64,000 nucleotides of DNA from Tubiluchus corallicola. Lineage: Eukaryota > Priapulida > Priapulimorpha > Priapulimorphida > Tubiluchidae. Below, piece after piece: positions 15,978 to 27,909 of the stretch (positions within the stretch are counted from its first letter, which is position 1; each line of letters starts with the position of its first letter). A program made the translations under genes and the position numbers. The notes beneath the pieces were generated by a model. That model was not told the origin of the DNA, did no database searches, and saw only the letters and a list, made by a program, of their open reading frames with translations. Location: contig JAQGDQ010000413.1 of NCBI GenBank assembly GCA_030141605.1, positions 68,501-132,500 on the forward strand, read 5' to 3'.

Positions 15978-15985
15978 ACTTAGAA

Positions 15986-16465
15986 GCTTTAACATGCGTT
16001 TGAGAAAAGAGAAATTTAACAAAAAAAGTTTTAACGTAAAAAGCGTGAATCACGTTTTGAACTTTTATATCTCGTCATATTTCGCCTCAAGTTCTTGTGC
16101 ATTATGCTAATAAAATAGTTAACACTGGCGTATTCTGTCATTACTATGTCAGAAGGATTTATGGTCAGCACCTGGTTGTGTTAACACTTTCCCCCGTACT
16201 TATGCTAAATGTTTGTTGCGTTTCCAACAGCTGAGTTTTTAGACAGCAGACGCTGATAAATATAAAATGTAACCGAGAGAGGAGTATTGTAAAACATAGT
16301 GTAAGTAGCTTTATGTACACGCTGGTACTGACAATTTTTGTTAAAAGGGAAATGCCTGATTTCGTTTTTTATACAATTTGGCTTAAAATGTCTGCGTGCA
16401 GCACTCAGCATCAGGGCCTACTTAATAGAGATTGTTTGTACATTGTAATTCCTGAATGTAGCTTA

Positions 16466-16468
<3 letters not shown>
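15986..16468. other. Interval without recognised features
   Basis: AT-rich unique sequence. Nothing recognisable between the MITE and the AAT array. Confidence 0.5.
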
Positions 16469-16965
<497 letters not shown>

Positions 16966-17394
16966 AAATTATCAAGTTTAATTATCTTAGACGCTGAACC
17001 GGTATAAGTGCTTACTGCTTTGCCACATTAAAATGTGCACACATCTTTCCTCTCCATAGCACAGAGGTAGAATGACAGATGAACCAGCACAACAGTAATT
17101 TTCCAAAATGTTTATTTACTAACAGTATCTTACACTATGTAGTCACTTACCTATTCTCATCGCCCCGTATTTATATTGACGTAACATTGAATGAATTTTC
17201 AATTCACATTCTGGTGTTCTTTAGGGGGATTGCCTGAGCCCCTTCATTTTTAGCTCAGACGAGGTACGATTATATGAAATTTAAATTTTTATATAATGAT
17301 TATATTTCGGTGATATGATCTATATAGGAATTCAAACGTGCTCATCCAGCATAAACACAAGTATTGTACAACACTCGTTGACAATCATTGATGA
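16966..17394. other. Interval without recognised features
   Basis: AT-rich unique sequence. Confidence 0.5.
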
Positions 17395-17395
17395 T

Positions 17396-17466
<71 letters not shown>
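17395..17466. repeat. (CAA)n microsatellite
   Basis: About 24 nearly perfect CAA units. Poly-Val frames on the minus strand are artefacts. Confidence 0.97.
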
Positions 17467-17879
17467 GAACAATAACTAAGCCAATACACAGTGCAATACA
17501 GTGACTAAAGTTAGTGCAATTTTTGGCGAAGTAAAAAATATATAAGGTACGTGCATAATATATGAAGTGCATAAAGTTTTAAAAATTCTATGCATCTCGC
17601 CATCTTTTAAATGGATTAGAACACACAAAAATATCTCTACAAAGTATAAGTACTACATAAAATCCCACTTTGACTTTGATTGATTTGTTTCATGATCCTG
17701 GAAAAACATCTTCTTTCCAATACATAAAATGTGATACATTCATACATGTGTGGGTGCAAGTGACGTCATCCCAAAATGCAAATCCACATGTGCAAGTAGC
17801 TTCAGTTCTTAAGGTAGATTAGTGTTTACAATGATGGGTTTCCTCGGATGTAAAACCGTCTAACAAGTCCTTTAACAAG

Positions 17880-18115
17880 TGTGACAATCTGGTGTGTAGT
17901 TCGGGGGGAGCTCTTGCGAGTGAAGAAACCCGAGCGGAGAGCTGTCATAAATAGTCATAATAGTTGCCGTATTGATGGCCATCGCAGGGCCATTACGGCG
18001 TTTATTTGCCAGATCTGCTGGCAACGGTGTTCCGGTAAACACGCCAGTGTCGGCGCGATAAACGAAACAAATGTCCGACTTCTGACAGTAAGTTTGTTGA
18101 TGTTGTAACAACATC
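17880..18115. promoter_or_regulatory. Candidate conserved non-coding element upstream of Irx
   Basis: A unique stretch about 9 kb upstream of the gene, less AT-rich than its neighbours and free of simple repeats. It contains several homeodomain- and Hox-like cores (ataaatagtcataa, gcgtttatttgcc) close together. Three overlapping short frames on both strands reflect its composition and show no coding similarity. Function is inference. Confidence 0.25.
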
Positions 18116-18884
18116 GGGTGTAACAGATAGGCAACTGTATCACTTTATTATGCTATCCAACAGCTCGCTTTATTATTCAAACTTTTTTGCACTGAAGAAA
18201 TCGAGTTCCCCGCGAGGATTTTGTTAACCCTTAAAAATCGTTAAAGGGTTCATTTGATCTCGAAATGAGTTTACGACATTGCAGTGCCTCGCGGCTTCTC
18301 AGCGCTGGAGCGGAAGTCTTCTGTGGTAGGACCGGAAAATAATCAAAAAAAGGATCCTTTAATATGATGAGGCAGTGGATTAGTAGATGTGTATTAGGTA
18401 TGGTTCGATGTACGTAGACATGTAGATGTCCTCTACATATTGGACTCTGTATATGGGACGTTAGTATATACAGAAGATATAGTATACTAGATTATATAAT
18501 TAGTACAAATTGAGAAAAGAAGGGGTGACAGAGTACCGCCTTGCGGAACACCCATATATCATTTAACTCAAAGCAGTTCTATTGGAAGCGGCTCATGTTC
18601 TTACGTCGAATTTCTTGTTAATGTACTCCATTCAAGCTTGCCTCCATGCTGCTGTGAGTTCACAAAATAGGCTTTTCAGCTATTGGAAAGAATTCAGCTT
18701 TACAGTGTCAAAAATCCGATGTTTGCTTTTTTATAGAAGGAGTTAGAGCTTAATTAGCGTTTATATATTTCACCGAAAACAAGTTGAATGTTATTTTTCC
18801 ATACGGCAAAAACTTTGCGAAATATTTTGCGGGAGTTCAAATATTTCTAATCATAATAGAAGTTAACATTCCTCTCTTTCTTGC
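18116..18884. other. Interval without recognised features
   Basis: AT-rich unique sequence. No gene or repeat recognised. Confidence 0.45.
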
Positions 18885-19060
18885 CCCGAATAACTGTAAT
18901 AACACATTCGATCTACATTAAACTTTGGTGAATTAGTCATTATTAGTGAGATACGCCGTTCTGATTTGGCATAATGTTTATCCAGCACATTAACAAACTA
19001 CACACCTTGTTTTCATAACAATTTATAAAGTCATTAACGAAAATTTAAGTCAAATTAAAC
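18885..19060 (-). mobile_element. Dispersed repeat family F, copy 1 (decayed)
   Basis: Resembles 23920-24080 at roughly three bases in four: shared landmarks include cattattagtga(g/a)atacgc, ccagcacatta and cataacaattt. The class is unknown. The longer copy keeps a minus-strand open frame, so a retrotransposon coding relic is likely. Confidence 0.55.
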
Positions 19061-22000
19061 AACAGGTAAACAAAACATGTATGTTGCTTTTAAACAGACC
19101 TTACTCTTTTCTCGAATGAATGTTATTTATTCTCATAACCATTGTTTTACTATAGCCAACAGGCAAACTAACAAACTAACAAACTAATTAAATAAAATAA
19201 ACAAACAAGTATGCAGACAAACAAACTATAAAGCAAGTAAACAAGCAAATAAACAAACAAAGCACTGATATCGACTGAAAAGTCAAACTTTATGGTTTAC
19301 TTCACAAGCTGGACTAGCAATACGTGCACATTTGTAAAGCTTAGGTTAAATTTGTCCTAAATCAATCAGTCGGTCAATCAGTCAGTTACACGATACGTAT
19401 TTTTGCATGTACGGCATAGGGAATTTATACTGCCGCCATTTTCACTAGTCCCTAGGTGACAAAAATAAACTATCACAAGTAGCTGTATAGAGAGAACATT
19501 GTGACAGTTATCTGACAGACGAGCTAGTAATATGGCCTGTCGGTATCCTCATGTCAGATGTTCTGTTCTTCAAGTAACCCTTGATGGGTTCAAGATGTAT
19601 CTGGTAAGCAGTTGGGGGCAGTTCCAGCAAAAACGGTTGCCCAGAACACGGTTGGAAATGACGCAACCTGTCCTGAGATTTTTGACAGTCTCATCACTGC
19701 CATCAATGGCACCTTGACAAACATGGAGTTACGTAAAACCAGTTATGTACAATTCGGTAATTTGTGTAAGTGTACGTCCTGTAGGAGGGTTGCAGAAAAT
19801 GTCTAATTTGCCATGTAACAGGCGTGTTTTGGAAAACATTCTCCAGTAGGTTATTATTTCAGCTATTACTGCATGCATGTACACAGTCCTGTTGACAGTT
19901 GCCATTCGAGGTTGAACGTAAAGTTCTGCCAAGTTCAGATTTTTATCTGCAACTCAAATTGCTGTTGAGGTTATAAGTTTGCTTTTTAGTTCACAAACAC
20001 GGCTGTGTGTTGTTTTCTGTTTTGAGCTTTGTTACAAATCGCAAACAACAGGCCTAGACGTAGGCACAGGGTTTTCATCCTTATGACATACTGGCGTTTG
20101 ACAAGGCTGCGCTCTGTTACCTGTCCTTTTTGATATATTTATTTCAACACATGCGTATAACTTGCTAAACTGCACAAAGGATCCAATTTTTTCACATTTC
20201 TGAAATAGCCCGTCTCATCAAACTACGAATATTATTAGGTGTTGTTAGTTAAATTTTAGTAATGAGAAGCCATACACATACCAAATATTTTACTATATAG
20301 TTGACTGAGTTAAAAGCGCTGTGTAAAACAAGACTTTGTTTCATCGAAATTGCGCATTAGTACGAATTCGTCAATTTCAACTGCACTCAAAATCTATGAA
20401 AAGCTGTAAAAACACGAATGAAAGTGAATTTTTCTACATAATTATAACTTGTCTATAGATTCATATAACTACTAAAGTGTATGTTAAAAATAATGGAATC
20501 TCGACTTTATGTTGAAATGAGGGTAGTTTCAGAAGCAAAAGCAGAGAAGCACCGTGTAGTTAATAGTTGACATATAAATATATATCTAATTATATGATTC
20601 CTTAACGAATTGTAAAGAGAATAAATGGTGCATGAGTCCACGATGTTAACTAAATACCCATAGATGGTTCTTAATTTTATTTTCCTGAAGTGATGCAGAA
20701 TGTAGCTCGGGATTTAGCTGACCTGAGGCGGCTAACAGAGGGCTTCCAGTCTGGGAACTTGCTAGGATACGTGGCGATATTAATCCAGGCGGTTCGACTG
20801 AGGATTTAAAACCTCTGTGGTGTAGATAATCCAAGCGGATTACGCAGCTTTGACGAGTGAAAACAAATAACTTCTGCTGCATAGGTACCGACTCAGCATG
20901 CGTCTTGTTTCGGAGGATTTCCGTTCGTAAGGAGTTAGGAGTTCGTCTGGACATTGCGTATAATCTTGTTCATGTTGGCAAAACTCTCGCCGGACACTGG
21001 CTGTAAATATGTTAGTCTGTGTAACTAGATTATATAAGAACACTTGACATGTGTGTGAAACAACAGTCGCGTGTCAGGAATAGCTAAAGAGCTCATCAGA
21101 CCATTAGTCGACACTTCCTGCAAGTACAACTGTAGATTAGATCTGTTGTGCAAAATACAGACGCCCGGGCAGTAATCAACCAAAAGATTTTGTCAGCACT
21201 TTAAAGCGTTAAACAGAAACTGCGTTTGTCATTTTAATTATTAGACATGATATGATTACTAAGGAGTTACATTACTACGACAGTTTTCTGATAATTTTTT
21301 TCAAAATGTGCCTTTTATTATATACAGGCACTGTATATACTATACTGTACATACTATATATGTACAGGCAATTCATATCGACAAGAAATTGTTAGAGAAA
21401 AGGGCAAATTTTTAATCCATATACTTCGAACAGTTTCTTGCCTTTTACTTTAGTTTATAAAACTGATTTTTTGTCTGTTTTCTACTTAAACAACTTAAAT
21501 ATTGGTCATTTCTAAAATGTTAGTTAGTTAGTTAGTGAGTTAGTTAGTGAGTAAGTTAACTAAAATGACTGAACTAAACTGACCGGATTATTGACATGGA
21601 GTATTAAAAAAGTGAGCAAAACATTGGCATAAGTAACAGCAACAGTGGTAGAGGCAGAAGCGACAATTACAACAACAGTAACAGTGATAGCGACAATGGA
21701 ATGGCAACGTTGACTATGACAACAGCAGCAACAACATTAAGCATAATTGGAGTACCAACACCAATAGTAACAACAAGAATAACGAAACAGCAACAGGAGC
21801 CACACAACAGTAATAACAATAGGAAAGAAACGAAAATAGCCACAGTGGCAGTACGAATGGTAATATTGACATTGATGATGACAACAGCAACAGCAACATT
21901 AAGCACAACATGTAGCAGAAAAGCTCACAATGAACCACTTTTCCATATAACCAAGTTTGTGGAATTTGGCATCTTTTCAAAATTTCTCTCTTTTGACAAC

Positions 22001-22922
22001 TGTTTTTCTTGTTCAAGATTTCGTGTTTGATTCAGCTTTTTCTACGTCTTAAGGTGGAAGAATCTACTGAAGACATACGATCGAAGATGGACAACTCTAA
22101 CTTGTCTGTTCGTTGTCTAATGCGCTTTGGATCCTTCAAAAACAGTTTGAAATTGAATATTATTTAGCGGACAGCATGTGTGCTGCATGGGATGTCCATA
22201 TGTCTGACTGACACTTCCTAAACTTGTATGACATTTATTATGGTACGTGGCATTACATAACGTGTTTATTCTGGGCTGGGACACACGCCATTAAGACATT
22301 ATCTTGTCCAGATATTCGGGCTGGCATCAGTATCAGCCTTGTTTGGCATCTTTTGTAAGAATTAAGCAAAACAGCAAAAAAGTATGAAACAGTAGTTTAC
22401 ACTTAACTTGTTTCTGTTTAGTCTTTTACTTGGTCTTGCAGGAGATTCTTTTTTCATTTCGTTTTGTACGCTGACACATCCGTGTGAGGTAACTTCTGTG
22501 CACTCAGTCAAGGAACATGCAAGAAAGTACACGTTAGTGGTACATAAAAATTAAGTGTCAGACGCCTTTAAAAGTTGATTTGAAGAGGATACATGAGACT
22601 GTCAATATTGCTATTCGTGCGGACCAATGTGAACGTACAAGTACTAGGCTTCAAAATTAAATTTCACGAAGTAGCTGAACTCAACATCAAAAATGCAGCT
22701 ATCGGCATTCAGAAATTTCAAGATCCAGCAATAAACCAATGTTGATGTACCAGTGTTGGGATTAAGAACGAAATTTTTAAAGCTATCAGTATTTTAAAAT
22801 TTTATGAGCATCAGTATTACGACTCCAAATTGAATTTCAAGATGTAGCTGAAACATGTTGAGAAGGAACCTTGAACGAAACAAGTGTATAACTATTAAAT
22901 TAAGGACAAATTAGCACAAATT
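19061..22922. other. Long interval without recognised genes
   Basis: AT-rich unique sequence. It includes a short AAAC/AACA-rich run at 19165-19262, a (TTAG)n run at 21520-21550, and a decayed CAA/CAG-type block at 21640-21910. Short frames at 19532-19806 and 20646-20954 resemble nothing I know. Confidence 0.45.
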
Positions 22923-23075
22923 AAGAGTTTTCATTAGACGTTTTTGAGTGCTTTTGCAAGCAACAAGCTTTGTTAATAATTACACGTGTTACGAGTGTGG
23001 ATGCTTTTAGACTGAGTTGGTATTACGCTATGTAATGTATGTGAAAAAAATTGAATTGAAAAAAATTGATTTGAA
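22923..23075 (+). mobile_element. Dispersed repeat family E, copy 1
   Basis: Shares ttttcattagacgtttttga, gcttttgcaag(c/t)aacaag, acacgtgttac and gtggatgcttttagactgag with 26143-26350. It ends with gtatgtgaaaaaaattga, where the other copy has gtatgtgaaataaactga. The form (unique body, poly-A-signal-like end) fits a LINE 3' UTR. No coding part is visible. Confidence 0.65.
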
Positions 23076-23919
23076 CTGATGCTGTAATCTTTATGGTCAC
23101 GTGTTCTCATTCTTAGCAGTGATAAAATCGTTTGTAGGTCTTTTCTATGTCTGGAAAACAGCTGGTCTACAATACTGCAACCTATTTTTGGCAAATCAAC
23201 GTGCTTAATATTGCACGAAAATTTTGTTGAAGAATTTTGAGCGAATTTGTTGCATTACAATAGCTTGAACAATGTATAAATGAATTCTGGATCCCAAGAT
23301 TCAGTTCAACAATGCGTCAATGTGCATTGTTAGGATTCCATGGGCTGAGATTACGAGTGGTAATTAATATTACACCATCACTCAGTCAAGAACTAATCAG
23401 GCTAGGAACGAAAATGACCGGTCTGGTGATGAAAGTATCTTGCCTCAGAGGTTTAAAGGGAGACAGTTGGGCGGCCGAGGCAGAGATAACAAGCTTAAGA
23501 CAAGGATAATCTCATGACAATACAATGTTGTCAGAGTTTGGTCCGAATAAGTAGGTTTAAGTAGCTGCCGAACAATGGCTGCAGTGTGGCCATGTGAAAT
23601 GACCAGCCCTTCAGATAATTTTTCCATTTATCCTCTAAACTTGTTGGGTAGGATCCGTATAAATTGCTCGTCAAAGGATGGAGACAAGTGTCATCAAGCA
23701 GCATTAGTTATTCTACGGAATCAGTGGACATTCGGGGTGAACAGCCATTCGTGACGTCATTAGATTGAAGACAGCATGCATTGTGCAAGCTGATGAATGT
23801 TGTAACGTTACATAAATCCTTCCTTTCTTTTATTTAAGGCAAATCGTGCATAAAAATTGTCAACGTTCCCTGGGCCGAAGTCTCAGAATGGAGCAATTTT
23901 CCAGGTTTATGATAACACG
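23076..23919. other. Interval without recognised features
   Basis: AT-rich unique sequence with only short chance frames (23312-23627). Confidence 0.45.
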
Positions 23920-24304
23920 TTTGATTTACATTATTAAACTAGCATCATCGTTGGAGCCATTATTAGTGAAATACGCAGTTAATATGCTTACCCAGCACAT
24001 TATGGAACTCTACACCTAGATTATCATAACAATTTTTAAAGCCATTAACGAACATACGAGTCAGATAAACCGGATTATTAATGTTATCAAATGTTGAAAA
24101 TGTTCTATATTTATAGAGCAAGTTTTTGTTTATTACTTTTTTGATACTCAGTTTGTTAAAAAATTTGTTAAAAACAGATATCATAGATGCCATATGATTA
24201 TTCAATTCTGGTTCACCTTTAGCACAGTTCACACACAAACTTCTAAAACAAGCATTGTATAATGAGTGAATTGTATGATTTTGCAATATGGGCATTTTCA
24301 CAAA
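23920..24304 (-). mobile_element. Dispersed repeat family F, copy 2 with minus-strand coding relic
   Basis: A 112-codon minus-strand frame (MKMPILQNHTIHSLYNACFR...) overlaps the segment shared with 18885-19060. The frame has ordinary composition, with FSTFDNINNPVYLTRMFVNG in its middle. I do not recognise a domain. Its repetition at two sites 5 kb apart makes a mobile-element protein fragment the best guess. Confidence 0.5.
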
Positions 24305-25620
24305 TACCTGAATAAAATTGTGAATTTTTTTTGAGAAAAAATATTTAACAGAGCCAACCTGTATAGTAATTTCGTAGATTTATTGTAAAAATCATTTTGC
24401 AGAAGTAAGTCTTAGTACAAAACCATTGTCTGTCATACGTTTCTTCAGTTTTATCCATGTGATCTCTTTCTTTGAAAGTACATCGTGTGAATTTTAAACT
24501 CGCAGGCATATATGTTCCTGTATGAGTTTAGGTCATAATGAGGCTGTTGCAGTAATAAAACTAGCTAGTCGAACATAAATTATCACCTGGTTTAGCCTGT
24601 CGGTGAATGAAAAAAAATGAAACGAATTTTATCACCCCCAGGGCGTGAAGGCGCAACTCAAGCCTTTCTCCGTAAAGAACTACTTTGCCATTAATGTAAT
24701 TTTACGTATTAATACGCCATAGTGATTTACCAGGCAGGCATTTTCAAAGCTGCTCCAAATCTAAATTTTAATAAATTCCTGACAGCATGAAGAGCTCGAC
24801 TGTAGCTCTGTTGCAGTACAAACTAAAATCCACACTCGCCCTCTGGCCTGTCTCTTGCACTCCTTAACTCTATACACTTGAAGTGTTTAAAGCCGAAAAA
24901 AGCGCATTATTATCACTGTACTGCGGCCCGTAATTAATCCGCTGTGTAAATGTTTTCATTAAAACTTCAGCCAAACTCGCCGCTTCTACTAGAAGTGCAT
25001 GAAGATCAACACGAATCAATGGGACGCTACGGATGGTTGTTGTTATTTCTGTACAGGTCAGTCTAGTACCGCATACCTTTGCTTGTTAAAGGAACGTGTC
25101 TACTCTCTGTGCTAACACCTTCACACAGAGCAAAACAACTAATCTTATGTTTATTTGATAAACTGCCTACATTCAGTATTTTAGCTTTGTAGCTAAGTGC
25201 GGCTAGGCGTTGTGTACGGAATGCGGGCGCTGAAGTAAGACACACAAAGCATACACACTTTTCATGTGTTTTTTTAAACACATTACTTACCTATACTTGG
25301 CGGTTTGCATCGCAATTTTATTCATCAAGCGATTGAATCACGTGAAACAGCTCAAAGCTCAAATAAAAATTAGGCCAATGTGTAATCGTGCTGCAATTTG
25401 CAGTTCTGTGAACACTTTACCGGGGATTGATGTTTGTTTAGTTTTTCAGTGGTGATGATGATGGTGATAATGCTGAAGATGGTGATAGGGGTGGTGGCGA
25501 CAGTTTCAGTGTCAGTGTCCGTGGCAGTGTCAGTGGCAGTGGTAGGATTGATATAATGGCAATATCAGGACTGTCTAAATCAATTTTGAGACGGTGGTAG
25601 TCTGGTGGATGATGCTGGAC
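24305..25620. other. Interval without recognised genes
   Basis: Unique sequence. A candidate conserved stretch at 24835-25015 is listed separately. 25440-25560 has TGATGG and CAGTGTCAGTGG short repeats. Confidence 0.45.
24835..25015. promoter_or_regulatory. Candidate enhancer with palindromic NKX2-type site
   Basis: A unique stretch about 2 kb upstream of the Irx start. At 24873-24888 it has acacttgaagtgt, an inverted pair of the NKX2-class core CACTTGA. About 45 bases on is gtaattaatccg, a homeodomain/K50-like site. Motif matches are by eye; regulatory activity is inference. Confidence 0.25.
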
Positions 25621-25792
25621 ATGGTTGTAGAACGTGAAGGTGATGATGATGATGATAATGATAATGATTATGATAATGATAACAATTATAACGATAATGA
25701 TGATGGTTATAACAACAATGATGATGATGATGATGATTATGATTATGATAATGATAACAATGATAACGATAATGATGATGATTATAACAACA

Positions 25793-25839
<47 letters not shown>

Positions 25840-25879
25840 AATGATAATGATAATGATAATGATAATGATAATGATAATG

Positions 25880-25920
<41 letters not shown>
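25621..25920. repeat. (GAT)n / (GATAAT)n compound microsatellite, SINE tail
   Basis: About 300 bases: interrupted GAT and GATAAT units, a pure GAT block (about 25793-25838), then about fourteen GATAAT units ending in AAT. It abuts the 3' end of a minus-strand SINE, as at 16469. The 179- and 111-codon frames are artefacts. Confidence 0.95.
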
Positions 25921-26128
25921 TTCGCTTAGGACATAGTCCAATGATAACACCTTAGGTAACTGAGTACTTATTTCCAAGGTGGTCCCGATTATTATTACCC
26001 TAATGTTATTTCGATAAACCTAGATCGAAGAAGCAGCTGTACCGTTTTTTAAGTCTTTGGTATGACTCGGTCGAGAGTTGAACCCACGACCTTTGGTGGG
26101 AAAAGGAGTAATGCCACCGGTGCAATAT
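25921..26128 (-). mobile_element. tRNA-derived SINE, copy 2
   Basis: The minus-strand A-box-like gcaccggtggcattactcct (26104-26123) and B box GGGTTCAACTC (26075-26085) are followed by tcataccaaagactt, as in the copy at 16714. The body and tail have diverged, but both copies contain gggtaataata before the tail. Older than copy 1 by eye. Confidence 0.75.
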
Positions 26129-26142
26129 AACATTAATGTTGT

Positions 26143-26350
26143 AAGGAGTTTTCATTAGACGTTTTTGAATGCTTTTGCAAGTAACAAGTTTGTTAATTAT
26201 TAATTACATTAATTAATTAACTATTATTACATTATTAATTAATTATTAATTATTAAGTACAAGTATTAATTACACGTGTTACAAGTGTGGATGCTTTTAG
26301 ACTGAGTTGGTATTACTTTATGTAAAGTATGTGAAATAAACTGATTTAAC
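26143..26350 (+). mobile_element. Dispersed repeat family E, copy 2 with AT-rich insertion
   Basis: Same family as 22923-23075, interrupted at about 26195-26265 by extra TAATTAAT-type sequence. It ends in gtatgtgaaataaactgatt, about 630 bases upstream of the Irx start codon. Confidence 0.65.
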
Positions 26351-26627
26351 TTGAACTTTCTGCTTCATCAAATGAGAACAGCAAGCTAATGTGCTGTGTG
26401 CGCGAAATAGCTAACAGTTTAATATCATTAGTGTCATTTTGGGAAGACTGTGCTAATGTTGTTGACATTCCTTTCCTGCAATCTCTGGAGTTGCCTTCAA
26501 AACAACAAAGCCAACAGCCTCCTTGCTCGCAAGCTGCTCACAATAGCAACGCTGATTCTACTAAAGCCCCGCCCACACGCCACTCACGGCCGTGGGCGTA
26601 ACCGACTTCACACCGCTGCCGTACACG

Positions 26628-26645
26628 TAGCGCCCCCTCAGCATG
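26628..26645 (-). promoter_or_regulatory. CTCF-like motif upstream of Irx
   Basis: On the minus strand this reads TGCTGAGGGGGCGCTA, whose AGGGGGCGCTA half matches the core of the bilaterian CTCF consensus. It lies about 340 bases upstream of the start codon, in a short GC-richer patch (26560-26645). The match is to a remembered consensus, not a scored model. Confidence 0.35.
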
Positions 26646-26910
26646 TGTTTGACAAGGATTTCTATTGGTTGTACAAAATCACCGCTGTCATGTTAGCACC
26701 ACTCACGCACGCTAGACACCTTGTTACTGTATATGTATTACAAGGAATTGCTTAGTCGAACTTTTTTGATCAGGTTAATTTTGTCCTCGATACATGGAAA
26801 ATTATTGTTCGTTCGTTTGAAGTGTTGGGACACGCAAATCTCCCTCTTTACCTGCGTTTTGTACCTCGGAATCCCGCTTTGATTATGCGTGACGTATTAA
26901 TAAACGTTGT

Positions 26911-26920
26911 GATATAAATA
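26911..26920 (+). promoter_or_regulatory. TATA-like element upstream of Irx start codon
   Basis: The sequence gatataaata lies 57-66 bases before the ATG. Initiation about 30 bases downstream would give a 5' leader of roughly 30-40 nt. A TGACGTA cAMP-response-like motif lies about 20 bases upstream. Both motifs are short and the region is AT-rich, so this is tentative. Confidence 0.3.
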
Positions 26921-26976
26921 TTCGTTTGAAACTGATACTGAAATACGACTTTCGAAAGGTTGAAGTGCGTGGGAGT

Positions 26977-27036
26977 ATGTCGACGTTTCCGCAATTCGGG
27001 TTCCCTTTCGTACCGACGACGACGCCTAATTCTCAG
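26977..27036 (+). CDS. irx: Irx coding exon 1 (start codon, MSxPQFGxP motif)
   Basis: Twenty codons starting at the ATG at 26977 and ending at a CAG|gtatct donor, in phase 0. The peptide begins MSTFPQFGFPFVP, which matches the short N-terminal MS(Y/F)PQFG(Y/F)P signature that opens many Irx proteins and is commonly encoded by a separate small first exon. The start is chosen because of this motif and because exon 2 continues in the same phase with recognisable Irx sequence. The upstream 60 bases hold a TATA-like element, so the 5' leader may be very short; an upstream non-coding exon cannot be excluded. Confidence 0.85.
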
Positions 27037-27909
27037 GTATCTTCTGTTTATCCGTTTAACATAAAATATTCATAGGCTGACGGTTTCAATGCTCAGTGTA
27101 CCAGACATGAGCATGTGCATTAAGATCATCCTTCCTTGTCTTTATACCATACATAATATTATAATATAATATAAGATCAGCCTTACTGTGTCTATATTAT
27201 TGAACTTGTATTAATTAATTTGAGCTATTTGATCGATTATTTGTAAATCGATTAAACTGACTGATATTTCTTTTATAAGTGTGCTCTGTTTTCGGAATGC
27301 ACAATATACAATTAACGTATTTTAATAGACCTGAAAATGTTCGATCGAAAATAATATTATTTAAAAACCAATTATCGATACATTCGCATAACTGCAGTTA
27401 TTCGTAATGTATTTGCTTTTACTACATTTTATCATTATGTTAATAGAACCTTAACCAATAAGGCAATTTTAGGGGACTTATTTATTGCAATAATTTTAAA
27501 ATAAACGCACTAAGTTAGCAAATATGCAATTAGGTGTGTCTGGTGATTGTGCACGCGTATAGAGCAAAGTACAATTAATTTAGTGTACCGGTAGTATTTA
27601 ATGTCGTACCGTGGCCTATGTTTAAGTAATTATTAAGCCTTAACATTTACTCCAAAACAGTGCATAAATTATTACATTACGATAATTTTATGTTGTTGTA
27701 TAGCACATGTAAAAATGTTATTCTGCGTAAAGGGTGCTGACACTGCACTGTCGAGGAAGTATATGGCCATGCACTGCACATTTATGTCATTATTTACAGC
27801 ATTTTTCTGTGAGAAAAATCTTGACTATGTAGCTTTCACTGGCAGATGGCGGCCCGCATTGCTCCCATAAATCCGTTCATCGGTTTAAACACTTTTATAT
27901 TCTTTACAG
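27037..27909 (+). other. Irx intron 1
   Basis: An 873-base intron between a CAG|gtatct donor and a ttctttacag acceptor. It is AT-rich unique sequence with no repeat or open frame that I recognise. Confidence 0.8.

Larger units (their letters stand above)
26350..26976 (+). promoter_or_regulatory. Irx proximal upstream region
   Basis: This unique sequence between a LINE-like repeat end and the start codon contains a GC- and CpG-richer patch at about 26560-26645, including ccgcccacacgcc, and is otherwise AT-rich. Two overlapping open frames here (26389-26755) have no recognisable similarity and are taken as chance. The position makes it the likely core promoter and proximal control region. Confidence 0.4.

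Noticed and set aside
26389-26755. Two overlapping frames upstream of Irx as an upstream gene or coding 5' exon
   Set aside because: No similarity to Irx or other families, and no splice donor in a suitable phase to join exon 2. The MSTFPQFG start at 26977 fits better.
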